Assembly (NCBI RefSeq): GCF_001653715.1
Contig: NZ_LWHQ01000010.1
Location: 124,578-188,577 of the forward strand
Origin: Methylobacterium platani
GTDB lineage: Bacteria > Pseudomonadota > Alphaproteobacteria > Rhizobiales > Beijerinckiaceae
DNA length: 64,000 nucleotides
Direction: 5' to 3'
The position numbers were made by a program, and so were the translations under genes. Of this stretch, positions 47,152-56,500 are shown one piece after another; within the stretch, counting starts at the first letter, position 1; each line of letters opens with the position of its first letter. The notes under the pieces were generated by a model. That model searched no databases. It saw only the letters and a list, made by a program, of their open reading frames with translations, and was not told where the DNA came from.

Positions 47152-48555
47152 TCACTTCGGTGCCGGCGCGCCCGCCCCGAAATGGTCCGCGAGCTGCGCG
47201 CCCGTATAGGTCTCCGAGAAGCTCTCGGCCCGCTCCGGCAGCATGGTGGCGTCCCAGGCGGTCCAGGCCGACTGCAGCCGCGCGAAATCCTCCGGGCGCC
47301 GGGCCTTGAGGTTCGCCCGCTCCAGCGGATCGGCGACCACGTCGAACAGGAAGGTCTGGTCGCGGATCTTGAGGTATTTCAGGTCGCCGTCGCGCATCGC
47401 GGCTTGCGCGTTGGCGCGGTAGCGCCAGAAGAAGGTGCGGGGCCGCTCCGGCGCCTGCCCGGTCAGGATCGGCAGGAGGTCGATGCCGTCGGGCGGACAG
47501 CCCGGATCCGGCGCGGTGCCGGCGGCGGCGAGCAGGGTCGGCAGCCAGTCCATGGTGATCATGGCCTGGTTCGACACCTGGCCGGCCTTCAGCCGCCGCG
47601 GCCAGGAGACGAGGGCCGGGATGCGCAGGCCGCCCTCCAGCAGCTCGGTCTTGCGGCCGGTGAACGGCCAGGTATCCGAGAAGCGCTCGCCGCCGTTGTC
47701 GCTCGTGAACACCACGATCGTGTCCTCGGCGACGCCGTTCGCCTCCAGGGCGTCGAGGACGCGGCCGACCTGGATATCCATCTCCGCCACGATGCGCCGG
47801 TAGGTCGCCTGGGTGCCGCCGTCGAAGTGGCGCAGGTTGCTGCCCGCGATGCGGCGCGACTCGGCCTCGTCCTCGGGAGCCTCCCAGGGCCAGTGCGGCG
47901 CGTTGAAGTGCAGGCTGAGGAAGAACGGCCGCCCGGCCTTCGCCGACGCCGCGATCGTCTCGACCGCGTGCCGGCCCAGCAGGTGGGTGGCGTAGCCGAC
48001 CTCCTCGATCCGCACGTCGCCGTCCCACAGGTCCGGCTTGTCGTCGGTGCCGCGGTGGCTGAAGTAGTCGATCGTGCCGCCGCGAAAGCCCCAGAACGCA
48101 TCGTAGCCGCGCTGCAGCGGTCCGCAATCCCGCACGCTGCCGAGATGCCACTTGCCGACGAGCGCCGTGCGGTAGCCGGCCTGCCGCAGCAGGCCCGGCA
48201 GGGTCGGCTGCTCCGCCGGCAGGCCGCCGGCGAAGCGGGTCGTGACCGGCTCCTCGAGCCCGACGGGCAGGCGGTACTGGTAGCGCCCGGTGATGAGGGC
48301 CGTGCGGGTGGCCGAGCACACCGCCGAATTGGCGTAGGCCTGCGTGAAGCGCACGCCCGTCGCGGCGATCCGGTCGATCTGCGGGGTGGCGAGATCGGGC
48401 CGGCCGTAGGCGGCGATGTCGGCGTAGCCGAGGTCGTCCGCCATGATGAAGACGATGTTCGGCCCTTGCGCCGCCCGGGCCGCCCGCGGTCCGGCAAGCG
48501 ACGCCGCCCCGGCGGCCGCGCTGCCCAGCACGCGCCTGCGCGTCATGCCCGTCAT
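47152..48555 (-). CDS. Exported sulfatase
   Basis: A 467-residue alkaline-phosphatase-superfamily sulfatase. A twin-arginine signal (MTGMTRRRVLGSAAAGAASL) sends it folded to the periplasm. The N-terminal metal motif is FIMADDLGYADI; the formylglycine site is AVCSATRTALITG (C-x-A-x-R), so the Cys form needs a formylglycine-generating enzyme not found here; FTSDNGGERFSDTWPFTGRK is the second metal and substrate block. It may remove sulfate from esters or glycans. ATG at 48555, 69 bases after the VOC gene of the sigma-factor operon. Confidence 0.92.
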   Translation of the reverse strand: MTGMTRRRVLGSAAAGAASLAGPRAARAAQGPNIVFIMADDLGYADIAAYGRPDLATPQIDRIAATGVRFTQAYANSAVCSATRTALITGRYQYRLPVGLEEPVTTRFAGGLPAEQPTLPGLLRQAGYRTALVGKWHLGSVRDCGPLQRGYDAFWGFRGGTIDYFSHRGTDDKPDLWDGDVRIEEVGYATHLLGRHAVETIAASAKAGRPFFLSLHFNAPHWPWEAPEDEAESRRIAGSNLRHFDGGTQATYRRIVAEMDIQVGRVLDALEANGVAEDTIVVFTSDNGGERFSDTWPFTGRKTELLEGGLRIPALVSWPRRLKAGQVSNQAMITMDWLPTLLAAAGTAPDPGCPPDGIDLLPILTGQAPERPRTFFWRYRANAQAAMRDGDLKYLKIRDQTFLFDVVADPLERANLKARRPEDFARLQSAWTAWDATMLPERAESFSETYTGAQLADHFGAGAPAPK

Positions 48556-48624
48556 CGTCCGCCCTCCGGTGCGCGTTCCTCCCGGCCAGGCTACGGGGCG
48601 GCGCACCGGCGGGCAACCGGGCGG

Positions 48625-49101
48625 TCAGCCGGCGGCGGCGCGCTCCAGGGCCGCGACGTCGATCCGGACCATGTCCTGCATCGCCGCGAAGACCCGGGCG
48701 GCGCGGGCCGGGTCCGGATCGGCGAGGAGGCGCGGCAGGATCTCGGGAAAGACCTGCCAGGGCACGCCCCAGCGGTCGCGCAGCCAGCCGCACTGGATCT
48801 CGGCGCCGCCCCCGTCGAGCAGGCCCTCCCACAGCCGGTCGATTGCGGCCTGGTCCGGGCAGGCGACGGCGATCGAGGCGGCGGTGCCGTACTCGGCCCG
48901 GGTCCCGCCGTTCAGGGCCTGGAAGCGCTGCCCGCCGAGGGTGAACGCCACCAGGATCGCGTCGCCGGGCGCGCCCCCGGGCCACGGCCCCGGCGCGCGC
49001 AGGATCGATTCGATGCGCGAATCCGGAACCAGGGAGACGTAAGTACGCACCGCCTCCTCGGCGTCGCGCGCGAACCACAGGCAGGTGCCGACCTTGGCCA
49101 T
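48625..49101 (-). CDS. VOC/PhnB-like protein
   Basis: A 158-residue single-domain protein of the PhnB/3-demethylubiquinone methyltransferase-like VOC group (MAKVGTCLWFARDAEEAVRTY; FQALNGGTRAEY; CGWLRDRWGVPWQVFPEIL). Metal ligands expected for glyoxalases are not all obvious. It is in the ECF-sigma operon, 18 bases after the AHSA1 gene. Function unknown; members bind small ligands or act in resistance. Confidence 0.85.
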   Translation of the reverse strand: MAKVGTCLWFARDAEEAVRTYVSLVPDSRIESILRAPGPWPGGAPGDAILVAFTLGGQRFQALNGGTRAEYGTAASIAVACPDQAAIDRLWEGLLDGGGAEIQCGWLRDRWGVPWQVFPEILPRLLADPDPARAARVFAAMQDMVRIDVAALERAAAG

Positions 49102-49119
49102 GATGCGTCTCTCCCGTCG

Positions 49120-49584
49120 TCAGAGCCGGGCCGCGAGGGCGGCGAGCTGGTCGGTGCAGCGGCCCCAGCCGTCGTGGAAGCCCATCGCCTCGTGGGCGGC
49201 GCGGTCCTCCGCATTCCAGTGCCGGGCGAGCGCCGTGTAGCGGGTGCCGCCGCCCTCGGGCGCGAAGGTGATGATGCCGGTGAAGAACGGCTTCGCCGCC
49301 GGCTCCCAGGCGTGCGTATAGGCGTCGGTGAAGACGATGCGGGCATTCTCGACCAGGTCGAGATAGACGCCGGCACTGGCGAACTCGGCGCCGTCCGGGC
49401 CCCGCATGACGATGCGGGTGGACCCGCCCGGGCGGGGATCGGTCTCGGCGTCCGCGACCGTGAAGGGGTGGGGGGCGAACCACCGCTTGAGCAGCGCCGG
49501 CTCGGTCCAGGCCCGGTAGAGCGCGGCCAGCGGGGCGGGGATCAGGCGGGTGAGGACGAGGTCGCGTCCGGTCGGATCGGTCAT
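49120..49584 (-). CDS. SRPBCC (AHSA1-like) domain protein
   Basis: A 154-residue START/Bet v1-like protein with the AHSA1 pattern: IPAPLAALYRAWTEPALLKRWFAPHPF near the N-terminus and the C-terminal helix HEAMGFHDGWGRCTDQLAAL. These bind hydrophobic small molecules or co-chaperone clients. It is second in the trio VOC-AHSA1-VOC following the sigma factor, a combination often seen in this operon type. Confidence 0.88.
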   Translation of the reverse strand: MTDPTGRDLVLTRLIPAPLAALYRAWTEPALLKRWFAPHPFTVADAETDPRPGGSTRIVMRGPDGAEFASAGVYLDLVENARIVFTDAYTHAWEPAAKPFFTGIITFAPEGGGTRYTALARHWNAEDRAAHEAMGFHDGWGRCTDQLAALAARL

Positions 49585-49648
49585 CGGCGGGCTCCCGGCG
49601 GGGGCAGGGGGGGACGGGGGACCGGCCGCGACCGGTCCCGGCGACGGC

Positions 49649-50056
49649 TCAGCGCTTCTGCTGGTTCATTGCCCAGACCACCCCGAAGGGGTCGCGCAGC
49701 TGGCCGTAGCGGTCGCCCCAGAACATCTCGGCCGGAGGCATGACGGCGGTGGCGCCGGCCTCGACGGCGTGGGCGTAGCGGGCGTCGATGTCCTCGACCA
49801 TCAGGGTCAGGGTGAAGGCCTGCGGCGCCTGGAGCGCGCAGCCATGCTCCGGGAAGGCGTCGCTCAGCATCAGCGACGAGCCGTTGACGTCGAGGTGCAC
49901 GTGCGGCGTGCGCCCCTGGGGATCGGCCGGCATCGCCGCGACGATCTCGGCCCCGAAGGCGCGGACGTAGAACTCGGCCGCCTTCAGGGCGCCGTCCAGC
50001 ATCAGGTAGGTGACGAGGCCGCCCTTCACGGGCGCCATGGTGGGGGTGTCGCTCAT
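49649..50056 (-). CDS. VOC (glyoxalase-like) protein
   Basis: A 135-residue VOC-fold protein (LVTYLMLDGALKAAEFYVRA, HVHLDVNGSSLMLSDAFPE, FTLTLMVEDIDARYAHAVEA, FWGDRYGQLRDPFGVVWAM), the PhnB-like type with the C-terminal WGDRYGxxxDPFGxxW signature of antibiotic-resistance/DNA-damage relatives. It lies 34 bases after the sigma gene. Confidence 0.9.
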   Translation of the reverse strand: MSDTPTMAPVKGGLVTYLMLDGALKAAEFYVRAFGAEIVAAMPADPQGRTPHVHLDVNGSSLMLSDAFPEHGCALQAPQAFTLTLMVEDIDARYAHAVEAGATAVMPPAEMFWGDRYGQLRDPFGVVWAMNQQKR

Positions 50057-50090
50057 GCGGTCCTCTCCTCTCGCGTCGGGCCGGCTCTCG

Positions 50091-51431
50091 CTACGGCCTC
50101 GCTTGCCAGGACGTGCGGGCCGGGCCGTCCCCGACAGCCCCGCCCGGATTTTTTTCGGATGCGTCGGATGCGTCCCGGGCCAGCCGGTCGAGCTGGCGGC
50201 GGATATGCGCGGCCTCGGCCGGGGTCGCGGCGAGCGCGATCGCCCGCCCCATCGCCTCCCGCGCCTCGTCGCTCCGGCCGAGCTGCATCAGCAGGGCGCC
50301 GCGCAGGCCGTGGAAGTGGAAGTAGCCGTGCAGCGCCCCGGCCAGGGGCTCGACCAGCGCGAGCCCGGCCGCCGGGCCGGCGACCTTGGCGCTCGCCACC
50401 GCGCGGTTGAGGGTGACGACCGGCGAGGGCTGCATCCGCTCGAGCGCGGCGTAGAGCGCGTCGATCCCCGCCCAGTCGGTGTCCCGGGCCCGCGCGGCGC
50501 GGGCGTGCAGCGCCGCGATCGCGGCCTGGACCTGGTAGGGGCCGGGCCTGCGGTGGCGCATCGCCTTGTCGACGAGGGCGAGCCCCTCGGCGATCATCGG
50601 CCGGCGCCAGAGCCCGCGATCCTGGTCGTCCAGGAGGACGATCTCGCCGTCGGCGTCGAAGCGCGCCGGCGCGCGGGCGTGCTGGAGCAGCATCAGGGCG
50701 AGCAGCCCCATCACCTCGGGATCGGCGGCGAACAGGCGCAGCAGCAGCCGGCCGAGGCGGATCGCCTCGTCGCAGAAGGCCGCCCGCTCCGAGCCGGTCG
50801 CGGCGGAGTAACCGGCATTGAAGACGAGGTAGAGCATCGCCGCGACGGCCGCGAGCCGCTCCGCCCGCTCGGCCGGCCCCGGCGCGCCGTAGGGCACCGG
50901 GCTGCGGGCGATGCGCGCCTTGGCGCGGGTCAGGCGCTGCTCCATCGCCGCCTCGCTCACCAGGAAGGCGCGGGCGACGCGGGCGACGGAGAGCCCGGAG
51001 ACGACCCGCAGGGCGAGGGCGACCTGCTGCGTCGCCGGCAGATCCGGGTGGCAGCAGGTGAACAGGAGCCGCAGGACGTCGTCGCGGTAGTCCCGCGCGT
51101 CGATCGCCTCGACGAGCGGCGTCTCGGCATCGTCGAGATCCGACGCCGGATGGTCCGGGAGCGCGTCGTCGGCGGGCAGCGGCGCCTCGCGTGCGAGGCG
51201 GCGCCGGCCGTCGAGGGCGGCGTTGCGCCCGACGAGGATCAGCCAGGCGGCGACGTCCCGCGGCGGCCCGGTCCGGGGCCAGGTCCGCAGCGCGCGCAGG
51301 CTCGCCTCCTGGAAGGCCTCCTCGGCGGTGTCGAGATCGCGGAACGCCCGCAGCAGGGCGGCGAGCACCCGCGGCCGCGCCGCCGCGAGGGCGGCGGCGA
51401 GCCAGGCGGCGTCGGGCGAGGCCTCGCTCAT
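50091..51431 (-). CDS. ECF sigma factor with C-terminal TPR domain (ECF42 type)
   Basis: A 446-residue RNA polymerase sigma factor. Region 2 is at about residues 20-90 (ALLRAFRDLDTAEEAFQEAS, AAWLILVGRNAALDGRRR) and region 4 at about 110-180 (ATQQVALALRVVSGLSVARV). The remaining ~250 residues (AAMLYLVFNAGYSA and helical repeats) are the SnoaL-free TPR-like extension diagnostic of the ECF42 group, where it controls activity instead of a separate anti-sigma factor. ATG overlaps the stop of the DGPF gene (ATGA). The operon is likely self-activated. Confidence 0.93.
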   Translation of the reverse strand: MSEASPDAAWLAAALAAARPRVLAALLRAFRDLDTAEEAFQEASLRALRTWPRTGPPRDVAAWLILVGRNAALDGRRRLAREAPLPADDALPDHPASDLDDAETPLVEAIDARDYRDDVLRLLFTCCHPDLPATQQVALALRVVSGLSVARVARAFLVSEAAMEQRLTRAKARIARSPVPYGAPGPAERAERLAAVAAMLYLVFNAGYSAATGSERAAFCDEAIRLGRLLLRLFAADPEVMGLLALMLLQHARAPARFDADGEIVLLDDQDRGLWRRPMIAEGLALVDKAMRHRRPGPYQVQAAIAALHARAARARDTDWAGIDALYAALERMQPSPVVTLNRAVASAKVAGPAAGLALVEPLAGALHGYFHFHGLRGALLMQLGRSDEAREAMGRAIALAATPAEAAHIRRQLDRLARDASDASEKNPGGAVGDGPARTSWQARP

Positions 51432-51802
51432 CCGGCTTTCCGGGGATCGGGATTGTAGAGCAGGACCGGCCGCAGCTCGTAGGCGCCGCCGGGATTGGCG
51501 GCGGCGAGGTCGCGGGCGATGGCCAGCGCCTCGTCGAGGTCGGCGACGTCGACGACGTAGAAGCCGAGCAGCTGCTCCTTCGTCTCGGCGAAGGGGCCGT
51601 CGATCACCAGGGGCGGGTCGCTCGCCTTGCGCAGGGTGGTGGCCGCGGTGGTCGGCAGGAGCCGCAGCGAGGGCCCGAGCTTGCCCCGGCGCTCCAGGTC
51701 CTCATGGACGCGGCCGAGCCGCTCCATCACCGCGCCGTCCTCCGCCGCGCTCCAGGCGGCGACGACGTCCTCGTCCTTGTAGCACAGGATGGCGTAGAGC
51801 AT
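51428..51802 (-). CDS. YciI/DGPF-domain protein
   Basis: A 124-residue YCII-related protein with the motif VIDGPFAETKEQLLGFYVVD, the DGPF signature. DGPF proteins are the constant partners of ECF42 sigma factors and their operon promoters; biochemical role unresolved. It is the first gene of the operon and translationally coupled to the sigma gene by a 4-nt overlap. ATG at 51802. Confidence 0.92.
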   Translation of the reverse strand: MLYAILCYKDEDVVAAWSAAEDGAVMERLGRVHEDLERRGKLGPSLRLLPTTAATTLRKASDPPLVIDGPFAETKEQLLGFYVVDVADLDEALAIARDLAAANPGGAYELRPVLLYNPDPRKAG

Positions 51803-51904
51803 GGCGGATCCCCCTCTCGTCGCAAGGACGCGCGACGCGGCCCGACTCAGACGAGGATCGCCGAAATATCCGCCCGCGGCGACCGGGTCCGCGGGGCGCC
51901 CCGA

Positions 51905-53227
51905 TCAGGGCCGTGCGATGCCCCCGGCGCTGTCCACCATCGTCCTGGCGGCGGCCTCGAAGGCCTGGAAGGCCGGGATCGCCTTGTCCCAGGCATGCAC
52001 CGCCAGGGCCTCGGTCATCGCGGCGGCGTGACGCCGCGCCTCGGCGCCGGCGGCGAGCAGCCGGGCGGCGGCCGGATCGGCGGCCTCCAGCCCGAGATCC
52101 GCCGCGGCCTCGCCGAAGGGCGGCACCGCCTCGCCCGCGGCGCCGAGCCCGACGAGGGCGGCCGCGAGGCGGCGCTTCCAGGCGCCGACATCCGCCGGCA
52201 GGCGCACGAGCGCGTAGGCCGGCAGGCCCCGTCCCGCACCGGCATCGAGCGCCGCCTTCGCGGCGGTCTCGGCCCGGACCAGGATCGCCATCAGCCCGTC
52301 GATCTCGGTGCGGGTCTTCTGCGCCTTGCCGGCGACGCCCTGGACGCCGGCCGAGATCTCGGCGGTGGCCGATTCCTGCTGGCCCAGCACGTCGGCGAGC
52401 GCCCGGATCCCCTCCGCCGAGCGGGCGACGGCCTCGCCTTCCTGCATGACGCGAGCCTCGACGCGGGCGACCGCGGCGGTGCCGCCCGCCACCGCCTGGC
52501 GGCTCTCGGCCACCGCGGCCTGGATGGCGGCGAGCTCCTGCAGCAGCACCGCGAGGCGGCCGCGGATCTGCTCGGTCGCCCGGGCGGTCTGGCCGGAGAG
52601 CTGCTTGACCTCGGCGGCCACCACGGCGAAGCCGCGGCCCGCCTCGCCGGCCCGCGCCGCCTCGATTGTCGCGTTGAGCGCGAGCAGGTTGGTCTGGCTC
52701 GAGATCGCCTCGATCGTGCCGGCCATCTCCTGGATCTGGAGCGCGGCGCCCTCGAAGCCGGTCAGGCGCTGCTCGATCTGCCCGGCATGGGTCTCGATCG
52801 CCGCCATGGTGCCGCTCGCCTCGCGCATGTCCGCGGCGCAGGCCGCGATGCCGGCACTCGCCTGGGCGGCGAGGTCGGCGCTGGCCTGCGAGCGGCCGGC
52901 GAGCTCCCGGGTCGAGGCGGCGACCTCCTCGACCGCCGCCGCCATGGCGCGGGTCTGCCCGGCGATCTCGCCGGCATCGTGGGTCATCCAGCCGAGGACC
53001 GTGGCGCCCTCCGAGGCGTCGGCCGCGACCCGGGCGACGCTGGCGAGGTCCGCGGCGGCGCCCTCCCGCATCTGGCCGAGGAGCCGCCCGAGGGCGACGG
53101 CGAGGCGTCCGCTCCCGGGCGCCGCTCCGGCCTCTCCGGCCCGGTCGACGAGACCGGCGAGGCGGTCCTCGACCATCTCCGGCGTCTCGGTCGGAGCGGG
53201 TGGAGGCGTGCGGCGGGAGCGGAACAT
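51905..53227 (-). CDS. Soluble methyl-accepting chemotaxis-type protein
   Basis: A 440-residue chemoreceptor-like signalling protein without membrane segments. The central kinase-control hairpin is recognisable ([20 protein letters not shown] then [20 protein letters not shown]). After the coiled coil comes a helical C-terminal domain from about residue 330 that resembles the zinc-binding CZB domain ([30 protein letters not shown]), but the first zinc-binding His of the usual DHxxWK is replaced. It may sense an internal cue through CheA/CheW, none of which is in the window. ATG at 53227. Confidence 0.88.
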   Translation of the reverse strand: MFRSRRTPPPAPTETPEMVEDRLAGLVDRAGEAGAAPGSGRLAVALGRLLGQMREGAAADLASVARVAADASEGATVLGWMTHDAGEIAGQTRAMAAAVEEVAASTRELAGRSQASADLAAQASAGIAACAADMREASGTMAAIETHAGQIEQRLTGFEGAALQIQEMAGTIEAISSQTNLLALNATIEAARAGEAGRGFAVVAAEVKQLSGQTARATEQIRGRLAVLLQELAAIQAAVAESRQAVAGGTAAVARVEARVMQEGEAVARSAEGIRALADVLGQQESATAEISAGVQGVAGKAQKTRTEIDGLMAILVRAETAAKAALDAGAGRGLPAYALVRLPADVGAWKRRLAAALVGLGAAGEAVPPFGEAAADLGLEAADPAAARLLAAGAEARRHAAAMTEALAVHAWDKAIPAFQAFEAAARTMVDSAGGIARP

Positions 53228-53431
53228 GGCGGTAGCTCTGACGAGGGCAACAGGATCATTTCCCGTACCTCGCGTATCGGTTCGGTTAACGCTGACCCTG
53301 ACCCTGCGTCTAGCGGGTTAGGTGACCCTAGGTCATTGATCGCGCGTTCGAATCGTCGACTCTCCGGCGGCGGCGGCCACGCCGCACGACCGGGTTCTGC
53401 ACGCATTCCGTGCAGCGGCGTAAGGCCGCAA

Positions 53432-53466
53432 CGAAACGGGCCGCGCCCCTCCCGGAACGCGGCCCG
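53432..53466 (-). terminator. Probable terminator of rne
   Basis: On the minus strand a 9-bp stem (CGGGCCGCG with CGCGGCCCG) and 12-base loop are followed by TTTCGT, about 55 bases after the rne stop. A second perfect hairpin (10 bp, 3-base loop) lies nearer the stop at 53491-53513. Confidence 0.65.
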
Positions 53467-53490
53467 CCTCGCTTGCATCGGTTCATCGCC

Positions 53491-53513
53491 CGGACCGGGC
53501 GACGCCCGGTCCG
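53491..53513 (-). other. Perfect hairpin just after rne stop
   Basis: CGGACCGGGC, loop GAC, and GCCCGGTCCG form a 10-bp stem eight bases after the rne stop codon. It probably protects the 3' end of the mRNA or works with the terminator downstream. Confidence 0.55.
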
Positions 53514-53520
53514 CCGGCGG

Positions 53521-56500
53521 TCACTCGCCGCCGATCGCCGCCTTGGTGCGGGACCACCAGCCGGCCCGCTTCGGACGATCCGGATCGGGCGGGGTCAGCA
53601 CGACCGCGACCGGCTCGGGCTCCGGCACGGCGGCCGGGGCCTCGGCAGCGGGCTCGGCCGCCGCCTCGGAACCCTGGCCGGGCTCCGTCGTCGGCTCGGA
53701 CGATCCGGCGGGAGCCTCGATCGCCTCGACGGTCAGGGCCTCGCGCTCGACGGCCGGGAGGTCCGGCGCCGCGACCGGGCCGCCGACGGCCTCGGGACCC
53801 GAGCCGGCGATCTCGTCGAGGGCGACGATCTCCTCGGCCAGGGCATCCTGCACCAGGCTGCCGCCGGCCTCGCCCGGCTCGGACCCGGCCACGACCTCGT
53901 CGCCGATCGACCCGCCGGTCTCCTCGAAGCGGTCGCGCCCGCGGCCGCCGCGGCGGCCGCGCCGGCGCCGCCGGCTCAGGGCCTCCTCGCGGCTCTCGCG
54001 CTCGGGAGCGGCGCCGTCCTCGGTGATCGGGATCGACACCGCCTCGTCCACGGCGCCCTCGGCCGCGGCCTCCTCGGTCTCGCCCTCGGCATCGCCGGCC
54101 TCGCCGCGCTCGCCGCGGCCGCGACGGCGGCGACGGCGGCGGCGGCGCTTGCCCCCGCCCTCGTCCTCGCCGCGCGGCGCACCCTCGGCGGCCTCGTCGT
54201 CGGTCTCGGTCTCGATCTCGGCCTCGTCGCCTTCGACCTCGGCCTCGGCCTCGCCGGTCTCCTCGACGATCTCCTCGTCCTCGTCATCCTCCTCGAGCGG
54301 CGGCGGCAGCACCGCCTCGGCGCGGATGCTGGTCACCGGGCGCGGCTCGATCCGCTGGGCCGGCTCGCCGCGCTCGAGGTGGAAGGCCGAGGTAGCGGCG
54401 AGCCGCTCGTCGGCCGCGATGATGATCGCGGCACCGTACCGGGCCTCGAGCTCGTGCAGGTGGGCGCGCTTCTGGTTGAGGATGTAGAGCGCGACCTCGG
54501 TCCGGGTGCGCAGCACCAGGTTGTGGCTGCTCGACTTGATCAGCGCCTCCTCGATCGCCCGCAGGATCAGCAGGGCCACCGAGGCGGTCGCCCGCACGAA
54601 GCCCGAGCCGCCGCAATGCGGGCAGGGCACCGAGGACGATTCGAGCACGCCGGTACGGATGCGCTGGCGCGACATCTCGAGCAGGCCGAAGGGCGAGATC
54701 CGGCCGACCTGGATGCGGGCACGGTCGTTCTTCAGGCACTCGTTCAGCTTCTTCTCGACGGCGCGGTTGTTCCGCTTCTCCTCCATGTCGATGAAGTCGA
54801 TGACGATGAGGCCGGCGAGGTCGCGCAGGCGCAGCTGGCGCGCCACCTCCTCGGCGGCCTCCAGGTTCGTCTTGAGCGCGGTGTCCTCGATGTCGTGCTC
54901 GCGGGTGGCGCGCCCCGAGTTCACGTCGATCGAGACCAGCGCCTCGGTCGGGTTGATGACGAGGTAGCCGCCCGAGCGCAGGGAGACGTGGTTGGAGAAC
55001 ATCGCATCGAGCTGCTGCTCGATCCCGAAGCGGGCGAAGAGCGGCGACGGGTCGCGGTAGGGCTTCACCACCTTCGACTGCGTCGGCATCAGCATCCGCA
55101 TGAAGTCCTTGGCCTCGCGGTAGGCGTCGTCGCCCGCGACCAGAACCTCGTCGATGTCCTTGTTGTAGAGGTCGCGGATGGCGCGCTTGATCAGCGAGCC
55201 TTCCTCGTAGACGAGCGCCGGCGCCGAGGACGACAGCGTCAGCTCGCGCACGCTCTCCCACAGCCGCATCAGGTACTCGAAGTCGCGCTTGATCTCCGGC
55301 TTGGTGCGCGAGGCGCCGGCCGTGCGCAGGATGACGCCCATCCCCTCGGGCACCTCGAGGTCGGTGGCGATCTCCTTCAGGCGCTTGCGGTCGGCCGCGC
55401 TGGTGATCTTGCGCGAGATGCCGCCGCCCCGGCCGGTATTGGGCATCAGCACCGAGTAGCGGCCGGCCAGCGACAGGTAGGTGGTGAGCGCCGCGCCCTT
55501 GGTGCCGCGCTCCTCCTTGACGACCTGGACCAGGATGACCTGGCGGCGCTTGATCACCTCCTGGATCTTGTAGTGCCGGCGCGGGGTGCGGGGGCGCTCG
55601 GGGATCTCGGCCAGCGCGTCGCCGCGGCCGCCGACCTGCTCGACGACGGCCTCCTCGTGATCGTCCTCGTCGTCGTCCTCGCCGTCCTCGTCCTCGTCCT
55701 CGTCGGACTCGTCCTCATCCTCGTCCGCGTCGTCGTCCTCGTCCGAATCGTCGTCCTCGTCGGACTCGTCCGCATCCTCGTCGGCCGCGATCTCCGCGGC
55801 ATCGACCGGCTGCGAGGCGGCGACGGGCTGGGGCAGGGCGGCCTCGACGGGCGCGTCCGTCCCGGCGGTCTCGGTGGTCTCGGCGGTCTCGTCGACGCCG
55901 GTCCCGACGGCAGCGGGCTCCGCCGACACGGCGGCGGCGATCGCCGCCGGGGTCTCGGCGCCGGCCTCGCCCTGCACCGGGGCGGCCTCGTGCTCGGCGG
56001 CGGGCGCCTGCTGCGCCGAATCGGGCTGCACCGCGTCGTGCTGCACGACGGCCTCGTCGGCCTGGACCGCGACCGGCGCATCGACGGACGACCCGTGCGG
56101 CTCGGCCGCCGGGGTCTCGCCGGCCGAGGCGGTCTCCTGCGCCGGGTGCTCGCCGCCCTCGGCCTCGAAGCCCTCCGGCCGCGGGGCCTCCTGCGCGAAG
56201 GTCTCCTGCTCCAGCGTCTCCCGGGGATGCGCGTCCTGCCAGCCGCTCTCCCGGGTGCCGGTCTCGTGGGCGCCGCTCTCCTGGGCACCGCTCTCCTGGG
56301 CGCCGTGCTCCTGCGCCTCGTCGGCGGGAGCGCTCACCACGGCGTCGGCCGGGCGCGAGGAGGCCTCGGCCCGGCGGCCGCGCCGGCGCCGGCGCCGCGG
56401 CTGGTCGCCGCGCTCCTGGCGCTCGCCGCGCTCGCCGCGCTCCTGGCGCTCGGGACGCTCCTCGTGCTCGCGCTCGGCCCGCGCCTCCTCCTCGAGGAGC

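Noticed and set aside
53344-53370. GTTCGAATC resembling a tRNA T-loop
   Set aside because: Flanks do not pair as a T-stem and no acceptor, D or anticodon arms are near.
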